Position numbers and translations under genes: made by a program
Shown: positions 24,617-33,647 of the stretch, in pieces
Position numbering within the stretch: position 1 is the first letter of the stretch
How the letters are laid out: the number at the start of each line of letters is the position of its first letter
The notes under the pieces: generated by a model
Seen by the model: the letters and a program-made list of their open reading frames with translations, nothing else
Told to the model about the DNA's origin: nothing
Database searches by the model: none
From: Streptomyces sp. HUAS CB01
GTDB taxonomy: Bacteria > Actinomycetota > Actinomycetes > Streptomycetales > Streptomycetaceae
DNA: 64,000 nt
NCBI RefSeq assembly: GCF_030406905.1
Contig: NZ_CP129137.1
Coordinates: 992,001 to 1,056,000 of the forward strand
Direction: 5' to 3'

Positions 24617-26503
24617 ATGACCGAAGTGCTCCTGCTTCTCGTGGCGGTGCTGCTCGCACTCGCCTGCGGGGGATTCGTCGCAGCCGAGTTCTCCCTCACC
24701 ACCGTCGAGCGGGTCGATCTCGAACGGGCGGCCGAACGGGGTGAGCGCGGTGCCGCGAGCGCGCTGAAGGCCGTACGGGAACTCACCTTCCACCTCTCCG
24801 GCGCCCAGCTGGGCATCACGGTCACCAACCTGGTCGTCGGCATGCTCGCCGAGCCGTCCATCGCCAAGCTGATCAGCGGCCCGCTCCGGGCCCTGGGCGC
24901 CGCACCGTCCGTGGCGTCCTCCCTCGCCCTCGTCATCGGCACGGCACTGTCCACCGTCTTCCTGATGGTCGTGGGAGAGCTGGTCCCCAAGAACTGGGCG
25001 ATCTCGCGCCCGCTCGCGGTCGCCCGGGTGGTCGCCACCCCCCAGCGGATCTTCTCCGCGATCTTCCGCCCGCTGATCCGCCAGCTGAACAACACCGCCA
25101 ACCGCGTCGTGCGCCGGCTCGGCCTGGAGCCCACGGAGGAGCTGGCGTCGGCGCGCAGCCCCCAGGAGCTCGTCGCCCTGGCCCGCCACTCCGCCAAGGA
25201 AGGGGCGCTGGAGGCGGACACCGCGGAGATGTTCGTGCGGACCCTGATGCTCGCCGAACTGACCGCGGAGAACGTCATGACGCCTCGCGTGCAGGTCACC
25301 GCCCTCGATGTGCAGGCCACCGCCGAGGACGTCGCCAACGCGACGCGCGCCACGGGCCTGTCCCGCTTCCCGGTGTACCGGGGCAGCCTGGACACCGTCG
25401 TCGGGGTCGTGCACATCAAGGACGTCCTGGCCGTTCCGGCCGAGCGCCGCCACCGTCATCCGGTCTCCGAGCTGATGCGCGACCCCCTGCTCGTACCGGC
25501 CACCCTGACCGTCGACCGGCTGCTCGATCTGCTGTCGGGCAAGCGGACCATGGCCGTCGTCATCGACGAGTACGGCGGCACGGCCGGGGTGGTGACCCTG
25601 GAGGACATCGTCGAGGAGGTCGTCGGGGAGGTCAGGGACGAGCACGATCCGCACGAGACGCCGGATCTCGCCCGGGCCGGAGAGGACGCGGACGGCCGCG
25701 CGCTGTGGTCGGCGGACGGTGCGGCCCGGATGGACCAGCTCGAGGTCATCGGACTGCGAGTGCCGGAAGGGCCGTACGAGACGCTGGCCGGGCTGATCGC
25801 TGCGCGACTGGGCCGGATTCCCACCGTCGGCGACACCATCGAGCACGCCGGCTGGCGGCTCGACGTCGTCGACGCCTCGGGGCGACGGGCCGCGCGGGTC
25901 CTGCTCCATGAACCGCGTGTCACGGAAGAGCCCCCGGCGCGCGACGGCCGGCTCCGAGGGCAGCGACGACGCGGGTCCGTAGCACCCGAGCGGGCCGAGC
26001 GGCCGAAGGGGCCGAGCGAGGAGGAACGACCGGGCACGGTGGCGCGGGGACCGGCCCGAGCACTGGGCGCGCCCGAAGGACCGGGCGCCGCCGGCAAGGG
26101 CGGCGAGCCCGAAACACCGCGAGCGTCCGCAGGACAGGGCAGCGAACCCCGAGCACCGGGCGCGCCCGAAGGACCGGGCGCCGCCGGCGGGGACGGCAAG
26201 GGCAGCGAGGACGGTGAGGCGGAACAGTCCGGCCGGCCCGACGGGCCCCGGGTGGACACACCCGGCAGCGCCGCGGACGGGTCCGGCCACGGCGCCGCCG
26301 GGCCGTCCGACGCCGAGACTCCGGACGCCTCCGGAGGGCGGCCGGAGAGCAGTGGCACCGCTGACGGGGCGGACCGCTCCGCCCGGCCGCGCGGCACCGG
26401 CACCGGCACCGGCACCGGCACCGCAGGAGAGCCGGAAGGCACGGGAGGCGCCGGCCGGGGCCACGGATCCACCGGCTCCGATACGAGGAGGGGTACGCGA
26501 TGA
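24617..26503 (+). CDS. CNNM/CorC-type transporter with long disordered tail
   Basis: 628 residues. Residues 1-190 are a CNNM (DUF21) membrane domain (GGFVAAEFSLTTVERVDLER, LGITVTNLVVGML, GELVPKNWAIS). Residues about 205-340 hold two CBS domains (MTPRVQVTALD, AVVIDEYGGTAGVVTLEDIVEEVVGE) and about 350-430 a CorC/HlyC domain. The last 190 residues are a Gly/Pro/Glu/Arg-rich disordered tail with internal repeats (GAPEGPGAAG twice) and a run of Gly-Thr pairs at 26398-26422. CNNM proteins act in magnesium or cobalt efflux. ATG 24617 has GGAGGTGA upstream. Confidence 0.92.
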   Translation: MTEVLLLLVAVLLALACGGFVAAEFSLTTVERVDLERAAERGERGAASALKAVRELTFHLSGAQLGITVTNLVVGMLAEPSIAKLISGPLRALGAAPSVASSLALVIGTALSTVFLMVVGELVPKNWAISRPLAVARVVATPQRIFSAIFRPLIRQLNNTANRVVRRLGLEPTEELASARSPQELVALARHSAKEGALEADTAEMFVRTLMLAELTAENVMTPRVQVTALDVQATAEDVANATRATGLSRFPVYRGSLDTVVGVVHIKDVLAVPAERRHRHPVSELMRDPLLVPATLTVDRLLDLLSGKRTMAVVIDEYGGTAGVVTLEDIVEEVVGEVRDEHDPHETPDLARAGEDADGRALWSADGAARMDQLEVIGLRVPEGPYETLAGLIAARLGRIPTVGDTIEHAGWRLDVVDASGRRAARVLLHEPRVTEEPPARDGRLRGQRRRGSVAPERAERPKGPSEEERPGTVARGPARALGAPEGPGAAGKGGEPETPRASAGQGSEPRAPGAPEGPGAAGGDGKGSEDGEAEQSGRPDGPRVDTPGSAADGSGHGAAGPSDAETPDASGGRPESSGTADGADRSARPRGTGTGTGTGTAGEPEGTGGAGRGHGSTGSDTRRGTR

Positions 26504-27522
26504 CCGCCGTTCAGCTCTTCATCGGCTTTCTGACGCTGGTCGTCAACGCCTTCTTCGTGGGGGCCGAGTTCGCCATGATCTCCGTGCGCCGCAGTCAGAT
26601 CGAGCCCGAGGCGGATGCCGGGAACCGGCGCGCCCGGAGCGTCATGTGGGGTCTGGAGCACGTCTCGGCGCTGCTCGCCGCCGCCCAGCTCGGCATCACC
26701 CTGTGCACCCTGGTGCTGGGCGTGGTCGCGGAACCGGCCATCGCCCATCTGCTGGAGCCGGTCTTCGACGCCGTCGGCGTACCCCACGCGCTGATCCATC
26801 CGATCTCGTTCGTGATCGCCCTCGCCGCCGCCACCTATCTGCACATGCTGCTCGGCGAGATGGTCCCCAAGAACATCGCGCTGGCGGAGCCGACCCGCAC
26901 CGCCCTGCTCCTCGGTCCTCCACTGGTGGCGCTCACCAGGGCCCTGAAGCCGGTCATCTTCACGATCAACGCCTTCGCCAACGCCCTGCTGAAGCTGCTG
27001 CGGGTCGAGACCAGGGACGAGGTCACCGCGACCTTCTCTGACGACGAGCTCGCCCGGATGGTGAGCGACTCCGGGGCCGCCGGGCTGCTCGACGACCGGG
27101 CGGCCGGGCGCCTGCAGGACGCCCTGGAGCTGGGACGGCGCCCGGTCGTGGACGTGGTGACGCCCGTCGAGCGGGTGATCTACGCACAGGTCGGCACGAC
27201 GCCCGAGGAACTGGAGCGGCTCGCGGCGGAGTCCGGCTTCTCCCGCTTCCCCGTCGTGGACAGCACCCGCAGGATCCTCGGCTATCTGCACGTGAAGGAC
27301 GCGCTGGACCAGGTGCCCCGCAACCGCCCCTTCCCGGTGTCGGCGCTGCGTCCCATCGCCCGGGTGCGGGCCGGGACCCCGCTCGACGACGTACTGACCG
27401 CCATGCGACGCAGCCGCACCCACCTGGCGGCGGTCCTGGACGAGAACGGGAGGCTCGCCGGCCTGGTCACGATGGAGGACGTGCTCCGCATCCTGGTCGG
27501 GCCTCCCGGCCGGCCCCGCTGA
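26500..27522 (+). CDS. CNNM/CBS transporter, second copy
   Basis: 340 residues: CNNM membrane domain (NAFFVGAEFAMISVRRSQIE, GEMVPKNIALAEP) followed by a CBS pair (TPVERVIYAQ, LAAVLDENGRLAGLVTMEDVL) and no C-terminal CorC domain. It overlaps the previous gene by 4 bp (ATGA), so the two are translated together and may form a heteromer. Pairs of this kind are common in actinomycetes. Confidence 0.93.
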   Translation: MTAVQLFIGFLTLVVNAFFVGAEFAMISVRRSQIEPEADAGNRRARSVMWGLEHVSALLAAAQLGITLCTLVLGVVAEPAIAHLLEPVFDAVGVPHALIHPISFVIALAAATYLHMLLGEMVPKNIALAEPTRTALLLGPPLVALTRALKPVIFTINAFANALLKLLRVETRDEVTATFSDDELARMVSDSGAAGLLDDRAAGRLQDALELGRRPVVDVVTPVERVIYAQVGTTPEELERLAAESGFSRFPVVDSTRRILGYLHVKDALDQVPRNRPFPVSALRPIARVRAGTPLDDVLTAMRRSRTHLAAVLDENGRLAGLVTMEDVLRILVGPPGRPR

Positions 27523-27602
27523 CGCTCGCTGACGGCCGCTGACGGGTCCGGCTCCGGGCCACGGCGAGGGCACGACATACCGCGCGGTAGGATCGCACGG
27601 CC

Positions 27603-28430
27603 ATGGAGATGAATGCCTCATACACCAGTCTTGTCGCGGTCGGTGACTCCTTCACCGAGGGCATGTCGGATCTGCTCCCCGACGGCACGTACCGGGGCTG
27701 GGCGGATCTCCTCGCCGCTCGGCTGGCCGCCCGCACGCCCGGCTTCGAGTACGCGAACCTGGCCGTCCGGGGCAAGCTCATCGGCCAGATCGTCGAGGAG
27801 CAGGTGGGCGTCGCCGCCGCGATGCGGGCGGACGTGGTCACGCTGGTCGGCGGCCTCAACGACACGCTGCGCCCCAAGTGCGACATGGCCCGGGTACGCG
27901 ACCTGCTGGAAGAGGCCGTCGAACGCCTCGCTCCCAGCTGCCGCCGGCTGGTGCTGATGCGCAGTCCGGGCCGGCAGGGGCCGGTCATGCAGCGCTTCCG
28001 GCCCCGCATGGAGGAGCTGTTCGAGCACATCGACGGCCTGGCGGCCCGGCACGGCGCGCTGGTCGTCGACCTGTACGGCGCGGAGGTCCTCGGTGACCAG
28101 CGCCTGTGGGACGTGGACCGGCTGCATCTCACGGCGGAGGGGCACCGGAGGGTGGCCGAGGCCGTCTGGCAGGCGCTCGGCCTGGCCGCCGAGGACGACT
28201 GGCGCTCCCCCCTGCCCCCGCATGTCCCCCTCGGCTGGGCGGCCCGCCGGTCCGCCGATCTCCGGTTCGCGCGGGAACACCTGATTCCGTGGATCGGCCG
28301 GCGCCTCACCGGACGCTCGTCGGGCGACGGCCTGCCCCCGAAGCGTCCGGAGCTGCTGGCGTGGGACGCGGACGGCAGCCCTCGGACCGGACTGCACGAC
28401 GCCGGCCTGCACGACGCCGGCCTCTCGTAG
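27603..28430 (+). CDS. SGNH/GDSL hydrolase
   Basis: 275 residues. Block I AVGDSFTEG contains the catalytic Ser, the Asn block is GGLNDTL, and block V is DRLHLTAEGHRRVA with catalytic Asp and His. No signal peptide, so probably a cytoplasmic esterase. The C-terminus repeats GLHDA twice. TAGGAT at 27588-27593 lies 9 bp before the ATG, with no ribosome site, so the leader is at most a few bases. Confidence 0.92.
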   Translation: MEMNASYTSLVAVGDSFTEGMSDLLPDGTYRGWADLLAARLAARTPGFEYANLAVRGKLIGQIVEEQVGVAAAMRADVVTLVGGLNDTLRPKCDMARVRDLLEEAVERLAPSCRRLVLMRSPGRQGPVMQRFRPRMEELFEHIDGLAARHGALVVDLYGAEVLGDQRLWDVDRLHLTAEGHRRVAEAVWQALGLAAEDDWRSPLPPHVPLGWAARRSADLRFAREHLIPWIGRRLTGRSSGDGLPPKRPELLAWDADGSPRTGLHDAGLHDAGLS

Positions 28431-28475
28431 CAAGCCACAAATCGGGGCGGGGCGCTGGCCTGCGCGAACCGCCAG

Positions 28476-28481
28476 TAGAAT
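28476..28481 (+). promoter_or_regulatory. -10 box of a probably leaderless purB transcript
   Basis: TAGAAT ends 8 bp before the purB GTG and no Shine-Dalgarno sequence is present between the two. Confidence 0.6.
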
Positions 28482-28489
28482 CCGTACAC

Positions 28490-29923
28490 GTGACTGCAAA
28501 GCCTCGCATCCCCAACGTCCTGGCCGGCCGCTACGCCTCGGCGGAGCTCGCCGAGCTGTGGTCCCCCGAGCACAAGGTGAAGCTGGAGCGTCAGCTCTGG
28601 CTGGCTGTGCTGCGCGCACAGAAGGACCTCGGGATCGAGGTGCCGGACGCCGCCCTCGCCGACTACGAGCGGGTCCTCGACGAAGTCGACCTGGGCTCCA
28701 TCGCCGAGCGGGAGAAGGTCACCCGGCACGACGTGAAGGCACGGATCGAGGAGTTCAACGCCCTCGCCGGCCACGAGCACGTGCACAAGGGCATGACCTC
28801 CCGCGACCTCACCGAGAACGTCGAGCAGCTGCAGATCCGGCTCTCGCTCGAGCTGGTGCGGGACCGTACGGTCGCCGTGCTGGCCCGGCTCGGCAGGCTG
28901 TCCGCCGAGTACGCCGAGCTGGTGATGGCCGGCCGGTCCCACAACGTCGCGGCGCAGGCCACGACGCTGGGCAAGCGGTTCGCGACGGCGGCGGACGAGC
29001 TGCTGGTGGCCCACTCCCGGGTCGAGGAGCTCCTCGCCCGCTACCCGCTGCGCGGTATCAAGGGTCCGGTCGGCACGGCCCAGGACATGCTCGACCTCCT
29101 CGGCGGGGACGCCGCGAAGCTGCAGGAGCTGGAGCAGCGCATCGCGGGCCATCTCGGCTTCGCCCATGCCTTCACCTCCGTGGGTCAGGTCTATCCGCGG
29201 TCGCTGGACTACGACGTGGTCACGACGCTGGTGCAACTCGCCGCCGCGCCCTCGTCGTTGGCGAAGACGATCCGGCTGATGGCCGGACACGAGCTCGTCA
29301 CCGAGGGCTTCAAGCCGGGCCAGGTCGGCTCCTCCGCGATGCCGCACAAGATGAACACCCGCTCCTGCGAGCGCGTCAACGGCCTCATGGTCATCCTGCG
29401 CGGCTACGCCTCGATGACCGGCGAGCTGGCGGGCGACCAGTGGAACGAGGGCGACGTGTCCTGCTCGGTCGTGCGCCGGGTCGCGCTCCCGGACGCGTTC
29501 TTCGCGTTCGACGGCCTGCTGGAGACCTTCCTGACCGTGCTCGACGAGTTCGGTGCCTTCCCCGCCGTCGTGGCTCGCGAGCTCGACCGGTACCTGCCGT
29601 TCCTCGCGACCACCAAGGTGCTGATGGGTTCCGTGCGGGCGGGCGTCGGCCGCGAGGTCGCCCACGAGGCCATCAAGGAGAACGCGGTCGCCTCCGCCCT
29701 GGCCATGCGCGAGCAGGGCGCCGAGCGGAACGAACTGCTGGACAAGCTCGCCGCCGACGACCGCATCCCGCTGGACCGTGCCCAGCTGGACGCGCTGATG
29801 GCCGACAAGCTGTCCTTCACCGGCGCGGCGAGCGACCAGGTCGCGTCGGTGGTCTCCCGCATCGAGGAGATCGCCAAGCAGCACCCGGACGCCGCCGCCT
29901 ACACGCCGGGTTCCATCCTCTGA
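28490..29923 (+). CDS. purB: Adenylosuccinate lyase
   Basis: 477 residues, fumarase-superfamily enzyme of purine synthesis acting on SAICAR and adenylosuccinate. Signature GSSAMPHKMNTRSCER, with TSRDLTENVEQLQIR and RSHNVAAQATTLGKRFA before it. The GTG at 28490 is taken as start because the upstream frame runs into the preceding gene and a -10 box sits just before it. Confidence 0.95.
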   Translation: MTAKPRIPNVLAGRYASAELAELWSPEHKVKLERQLWLAVLRAQKDLGIEVPDAALADYERVLDEVDLGSIAEREKVTRHDVKARIEEFNALAGHEHVHKGMTSRDLTENVEQLQIRLSLELVRDRTVAVLARLGRLSAEYAELVMAGRSHNVAAQATTLGKRFATAADELLVAHSRVEELLARYPLRGIKGPVGTAQDMLDLLGGDAAKLQELEQRIAGHLGFAHAFTSVGQVYPRSLDYDVVTTLVQLAAAPSSLAKTIRLMAGHELVTEGFKPGQVGSSAMPHKMNTRSCERVNGLMVILRGYASMTGELAGDQWNEGDVSCSVVRRVALPDAFFAFDGLLETFLTVLDEFGAFPAVVARELDRYLPFLATTKVLMGSVRAGVGREVAHEAIKENAVASALAMREQGAERNELLDKLAADDRIPLDRAQLDALMADKLSFTGAASDQVASVVSRIEEIAKQHPDAAAYTPGSIL

Positions 29924-29937
29924 CCCCGCGCCCCCCT

Positions 29938-30492
29938 GTGCCCCGGATCACCGCCGCCGAGCTGGAGGCCGCCCGCGATCGCCTCGTCCCCGATGTGATC
30001 GCGGACGGTCTGTCCGTCCTCTTCTGCGGGATCAACCCCGGGCTGATGACGGCCGCGACGGGGCATCACTTCGCCCGGCCCGGCAACCGCTTCTGGCCCG
30101 TCCTCCATGCGTCGGGCTTCACCGCGCGGCAGTTGATGCCGTCCGAGCAGGAGGAGCTGCTGTCCCACGGGCTGGGCATCACCAATGTCGCTGCCCGCGC
30201 CACCGCGCGGGCGGACGAACTCACCGCCGAGGAGTTCCGCGAGGGCGGCCGGATCCTCAGGGAGAAGGTGGAACGCCATCGCCCCCGCTGGCTGGCCGTC
30301 GCGGGAGTCACCGCCTACCGCACGGCCTTCGGGGACCGAGGAGCGCGCATCGGCCCGCAGGACCGCATGATCGGCGGAACCCGGATCTGGGCCCTGCCGA
30401 ACCCCAGCGGGCTGAACGCCCACTGGACACTGCGGGCCATGGCGGAGGAGTACGGCCGGCTGCGAGCGGCCGCGGCGGCTCCGGCGTCCTGA
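29938..30492 (+). CDS. mug: G/U mismatch-specific DNA glycosylase
   Basis: 184 residues of the uracil-DNA glycosylase superfamily. The active-site segment is LFCGINPG with Asn (about residue 30), then GHHFARPGNRFWPVLH and the closing loop LPNPSGLNAHWT. It removes uracil or ethenocytosine opposite guanine. The start is GTG 29938, 14 bp after purB, giving the usual family length. Confidence 0.9.
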   Translation: MPRITAAELEAARDRLVPDVIADGLSVLFCGINPGLMTAATGHHFARPGNRFWPVLHASGFTARQLMPSEQEELLSHGLGITNVAARATARADELTAEEFREGGRILREKVERHRPRWLAVAGVTAYRTAFGDRGARIGPQDRMIGGTRIWALPNPSGLNAHWTLRAMAEEYGRLRAAAAAPAS

Positions 30493-30558
30493 CCCACGCC
30501 CGGGCGCTTCCCTTCAGGGGCCGAGGTCTTCGTCCGGGCGGGTGTTGCGGGACGGCCC

Positions 30559-30993
30559 TCATGGCGGATCGACCTCGGTGACGACGGCCAGCAGCTGGTA
30601 CGGCAGCTCGGTGTCCCATTGGGAGACCCCCAGCACGACCCACTGGCCCTCGACGTGCCACACGTGCACGTCCGGCACCGACGCGCTGAGCAGGCCCCAG
30701 GGCTCGGGTATGTGCTCCTCCTCGACGGACCTGGCGAGCACCGAACTCAGACTGAAGACCTGAGGCAGACCCCATCGCGCGCTGAGGACGGCGGCGAGCG
30801 CCTCCCGCTCCGCGTCGTACTGCTCCTCGGTGACCTCCCTCCGCGATCGGTCGTCGCGGAACTCCTCGCTCGTGCTCAGCTCGGCCGTGTGGTAGCCCGG
30901 GGCACTGGTGCCCACGTCCGACCTGACCGGCTGCGCGGGGAAGGGCCGGGAGCGCAGCAGGTCGATGGTCGCCAGATGCCGTGCGATGGTCAT
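30559..30993 (-). CDS. Hypothetical protein (144 aa)
   Basis: No family recognised. Soluble, acidic, with no signal or membrane segment. A central helical part (EEQYDAEREALAAVLSARWG) is followed by beta-rich stretches (VWHVEGQWVVLGVSQWDTEL, YQLLAVVTEVDP). ATG 30993 has AAAGG 12 bp upstream; a longer frame to 31074 is less likely. Confidence 0.75.
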   Translation of the reverse strand: MTIARHLATIDLLRSRPFPAQPVRSDVGTSAPGYHTAELSTSEEFRDDRSRREVTEEQYDAEREALAAVLSARWGLPQVFSLSSVLARSVEEEHIPEPWGLLSASVPDVHVWHVEGQWVVLGVSQWDTELPYQLLAVVTEVDPP

Positions 30994-31402
30994 GGAGTCA
31001 GTAAACCTTTCCCCACTGACATGTGGCGGTCTGTCAGGCGTCCGGCGGCGGACCGCCCACCAGTCTGCGCACACTGCCCGGCGCCCGTGCGGCCGTCACC
31101 GTCGGACCGCTCCACCGACCGCTCCACTGACCGTTCCGCCGACCGTTCCGCCGACCGACAAGTCCCTCCGGATGCCGGCGGAGACCAGTTGCCCGTCCGG
31201 TCCGGCAGGTGGTCCGCGACGCTTCCCCTCGTGTCACACACGGCGGAGGAGACAAGGCGGGCGTAAAGGTATGAGGTCGCTCAACACGGCCGCACCACTG
31301 CGCAGACCACTCCGTGATCCAGCCGTGGCCCGAGTGCTCGCCGAGTCCCGCCGCCATTGAGTACGATCCGCCAGACACGCGTACGAGCTGGAGGGACACA
31401 CG
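30994..31402. other. Intergenic region upstream of the ROK regulator
   Basis: 409 bp without a supported gene. It contains the 12-bp tandem repeat at 31105-31152 and promoters for the two divergent genes. Confidence 0.45.
31105..31152. repeat. Four tandem copies of a 12-bp unit
   Basis: GACCGyTCCrCy repeated at 31105, 31117, 31129 and 31141, with a partial fifth copy. The last two copies are identical. Confidence 0.88.
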
Positions 31403-32560
31403 GTGGGGCGGCTGACCGGAGGCGACCCGTCGCTGCTGCGGCGGATCAATTCCGCAGTGGTGCTCCACGCGCTGCGGGGATCCGACTCCCCCACGCTCAC
31501 CGATCTGACCCGGATCACGGGTCTCTCCCGGCCGACCGTCGAGGGCGTACTCGAAGGGCTCGTCACGTCCGGGCTCGTCATGGAGACGGGCCCCGAGGAG
31601 GGCGAGGCCCGGAGGCAGGGGCGTCCGGCGCGACGGTTCCGGTTCCGTGCGGAGGCCGGGCATCTGCTGGGTGTGGAGATCGGCCCGCACCGGATCGCCG
31701 CGCTGCTGTCGGGTCTCGACGGCCGGATCATCGGGGCCGGCTCCCGCGAGGTGTCCGAGAGGGCCTGCGCGGACGACCGTCTCGAGCGGGTCCGTACCGT
31801 CGTCGCCGATGTGCTGCGCCGTACCGGGGTGGCCAGGAGTTCCCTGCGCGCGGTCGGGGTGGGCACGCCCGGCATCGTCGAGGCGGACGGCACGGTACGG
31901 CTGGGCACCGCGCTGCCCGGCTGGACGGGGCTGGCGCTGGGCGAGCGGCTGAGGCGGTCGTTCCGGTGCCCGGTGCTCGTGGAGAACGACGCGAACGCGG
32001 CTGCCGTGGCCGAGCACTGGAAAGGTGCGGGGACGGACTCCGACGACATCGTCTTCGTCCTCGCGGGGCTCAGTCCCGGGGCGGGTTCGCTGATCGGCGG
32101 GCGGTTGCACCGGGGGTACGGCGGCGCGGCCGGCGAGATCGGCGCGCTGCATCTGCTGGGCAGGGACGTCACTCCGGAGACGCTGCTGTCGACGACCGGC
32201 GAGCCGCTGCATCCGCTCGACGAGCAGGCGGTGGCCAAGGTGTTCGCCGAGGCACGCGAGGGTGACGAGCGGGCGCTGGCGGCGGTCGACCGGTTCATCC
32301 AGCGGCTGGTGCACGACGTGGCCGCGCTGGTGCTCGCGCTCGACCCCGAGCTCGTGGTGGTCGGGGGCTGGGCCGCGGGGCTCGACGGGGTGCTCGCCCC
32401 GCTGCGGGACGAGCTGTCCCGCTACTGCCTGCGGCCGCCCCGTGTGGCGCTCTCACTGCTCGGCGAAGCGGCGGTCGCGACGGGAGCGCTGCGGCTCGCC
32501 CTCGATCATGTGGAGGAGCAGCTGTTCGCCGTCGAGGGAACGGTGACGGCCCGGCGCTGA
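31403..32560 (+). CDS. ROK-family transcriptional regulator
   Basis: 385 residues. A winged helix (about 8-72; TDLTRITGLSRPTVEGVLEG) precedes a ROK sugar-kinase-like domain (about 85-375) with VENDANAAAVAEHW and GGAAGEIGALHLLG. The kinase DxGxT motif is replaced by VEIGPHRI and the CxCGxxGCxE zinc motif found in most ROK proteins is absent, so it is probably a pure sugar-responsive regulator. GTG start with GGAGGGA upstream. The GntR gene next to it is convergent. Confidence 0.88.
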   Translation: MGRLTGGDPSLLRRINSAVVLHALRGSDSPTLTDLTRITGLSRPTVEGVLEGLVTSGLVMETGPEEGEARRQGRPARRFRFRAEAGHLLGVEIGPHRIAALLSGLDGRIIGAGSREVSERACADDRLERVRTVVADVLRRTGVARSSLRAVGVGTPGIVEADGTVRLGTALPGWTGLALGERLRRSFRCPVLVENDANAAAVAEHWKGAGTDSDDIVFVLAGLSPGAGSLIGGRLHRGYGGAAGEIGALHLLGRDVTPETLLSTTGEPLHPLDEQAVAKVFAEAREGDERALAAVDRFIQRLVHDVAALVLALDPELVVVGGWAAGLDGVLAPLRDELSRYCLRPPRVALSLLGEAAVATGALRLALDHVEEQLFAVEGTVTARR

Positions 32561-32592
32561 GCGCTCCGGGCCGTGGGTGCCTGTCCGAACGG

Positions 32593-33354
32593 TCAGGAGG
32601 CGCGGCGCCGGCCGTCGTGCCGGATCTCCAGGTCGCCGGAGTCGCCGAAGGTCAGCCGGCAGGTGTCGGCACGGTAGGTCGCGACCGACGCGATGGCGGT
32701 GCGGCCCTCCGAGAAGTACCGGGTGGTGACGACGAGGACGGGCGCGCCTGGGAGACGCTCCAGTTCCTTGGCGTCGTCGGCGCGGGCCGAGCCGAGCTCG
32801 ACGGCGCGGTCCTGGCCCTCGAGGGCGAGACGCTGCAGCTCGCGCAGCACCCCGCGGGCGCGCGTCGTGCCGGAGGGGGTGTCGATCCCGGAGAGATCGG
32901 GCACGGAGGCCGTCGGGACGTAGAGGAGTTCGGCGGCCACCGGCTGGCCGTGCGTGACGAGGAGCCGGCGCACGATGTACACGGACTCGTCGCCCTCCGT
33001 GTCGAGCACGCGCGCGACGGCGGCGGGCGGCGCGGCGAGGGTGCAGTCGACGGCTTGCCAGGGGTCTCCGGTGGCGCCGGGCCAGTCGTTCGGGGAGGTG
33101 GAGACGTCCACACCCATGCGGGGAGGGGCGACGGTGGTGCCGACCCCCCGGCGGCGCTGCAGCCTGCCCTCCAGCTCGAGCTGCTCGAGCGCCTGGCGGA
33201 GGGTGGCACGTGCGACACCGAAACGGGCGGCGAGTTCACGTTCGTTGGGCAGGATCTCCCCGACCGCGAAGTCGGAGTCGAGCGCCTCGCCGATCACGGT
33301 CTTCAGGTGCCAGTACTTCGGCTCCGGCACCGTCTCCAGCTGCGTGGTCCCCAC
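32593..33354 (-). CDS. GntR-family (HutC/DasR-type) regulator
   Basis: 253 residues. The N-terminal winged helix (about 12-78) reads LPNERELAARFGVARATLRQALEQLELEGRLQRRRGVGT. Residues about 95-240 form a UTRA effector domain (AELLYVPTASVPDLSG, PVLVVTTRYFSEGRTAIASV). The GTG start follows GGAGGACAGG. A DasR-type palindrome lies in its own promoter, which suggests N-acetylglucosamine-linked control or autoregulation through a similar site. Confidence 0.93.
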   Translation of the reverse strand: MGTTQLETVPEPKYWHLKTVIGEALDSDFAVGEILPNERELAARFGVARATLRQALEQLELEGRLQRRRGVGTTVAPPRMGVDVSTSPNDWPGATGDPWQAVDCTLAAPPAAVARVLDTEGDESVYIVRRLLVTHGQPVAAELLYVPTASVPDLSGIDTPSGTTRARGVLRELQRLALEGQDRAVELGSARADDAKELERLPGAPVLVVTTRYFSEGRTAIASVATYRADTCRLTFGDSGDLEIRHDGRRRAS

Positions 33355-33431
33355 CCTGTCCTCCGCAATCGCCGTGGCCCCGGCGGCTTTCCGCGCCCTT
33401 GTTTATTAAAGGTTCCTGCACTAACTCTGCG

Positions 33432-33466
33432 ACCATAGGGCGGCCCACCCCCTTGGTCAAGACCAA
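33432..33466 (-). promoter_or_regulatory. Promoter of the GntR gene with overlapping DasR-like operator
   Basis: On the minus strand TTGACC (33455-33460) and TATGGT (33432-33437) are separated by exactly 17 bp, a good vegetative promoter. The -35 box is embedded in TTGGTCAAGACCAA (33453-33466), a perfect dyad matching the core of the dre consensus TGGTCTAGACCA with one central change. The 75 bp downstream, before the start codon, is unusually AT-rich. Confidence 0.7.
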
Positions 33467-33647
33467 TCCTGCGCCCGTTACGCAGGGGAATCGCGCGTTG
33501 CCACAGAGCGTTCACGCGGCGTTCCCGTCACGGAGAGGCGCACGCGGCAAGGCCCCGCGAACGGGCCGGCGCGGGGCCGCGGGCGGTGCGACGAGGGGCC
33601 GTTGCCTCCCTGAGCAGGGCGGGCCCTGCTCCTCGGGGCAGTGAGCG

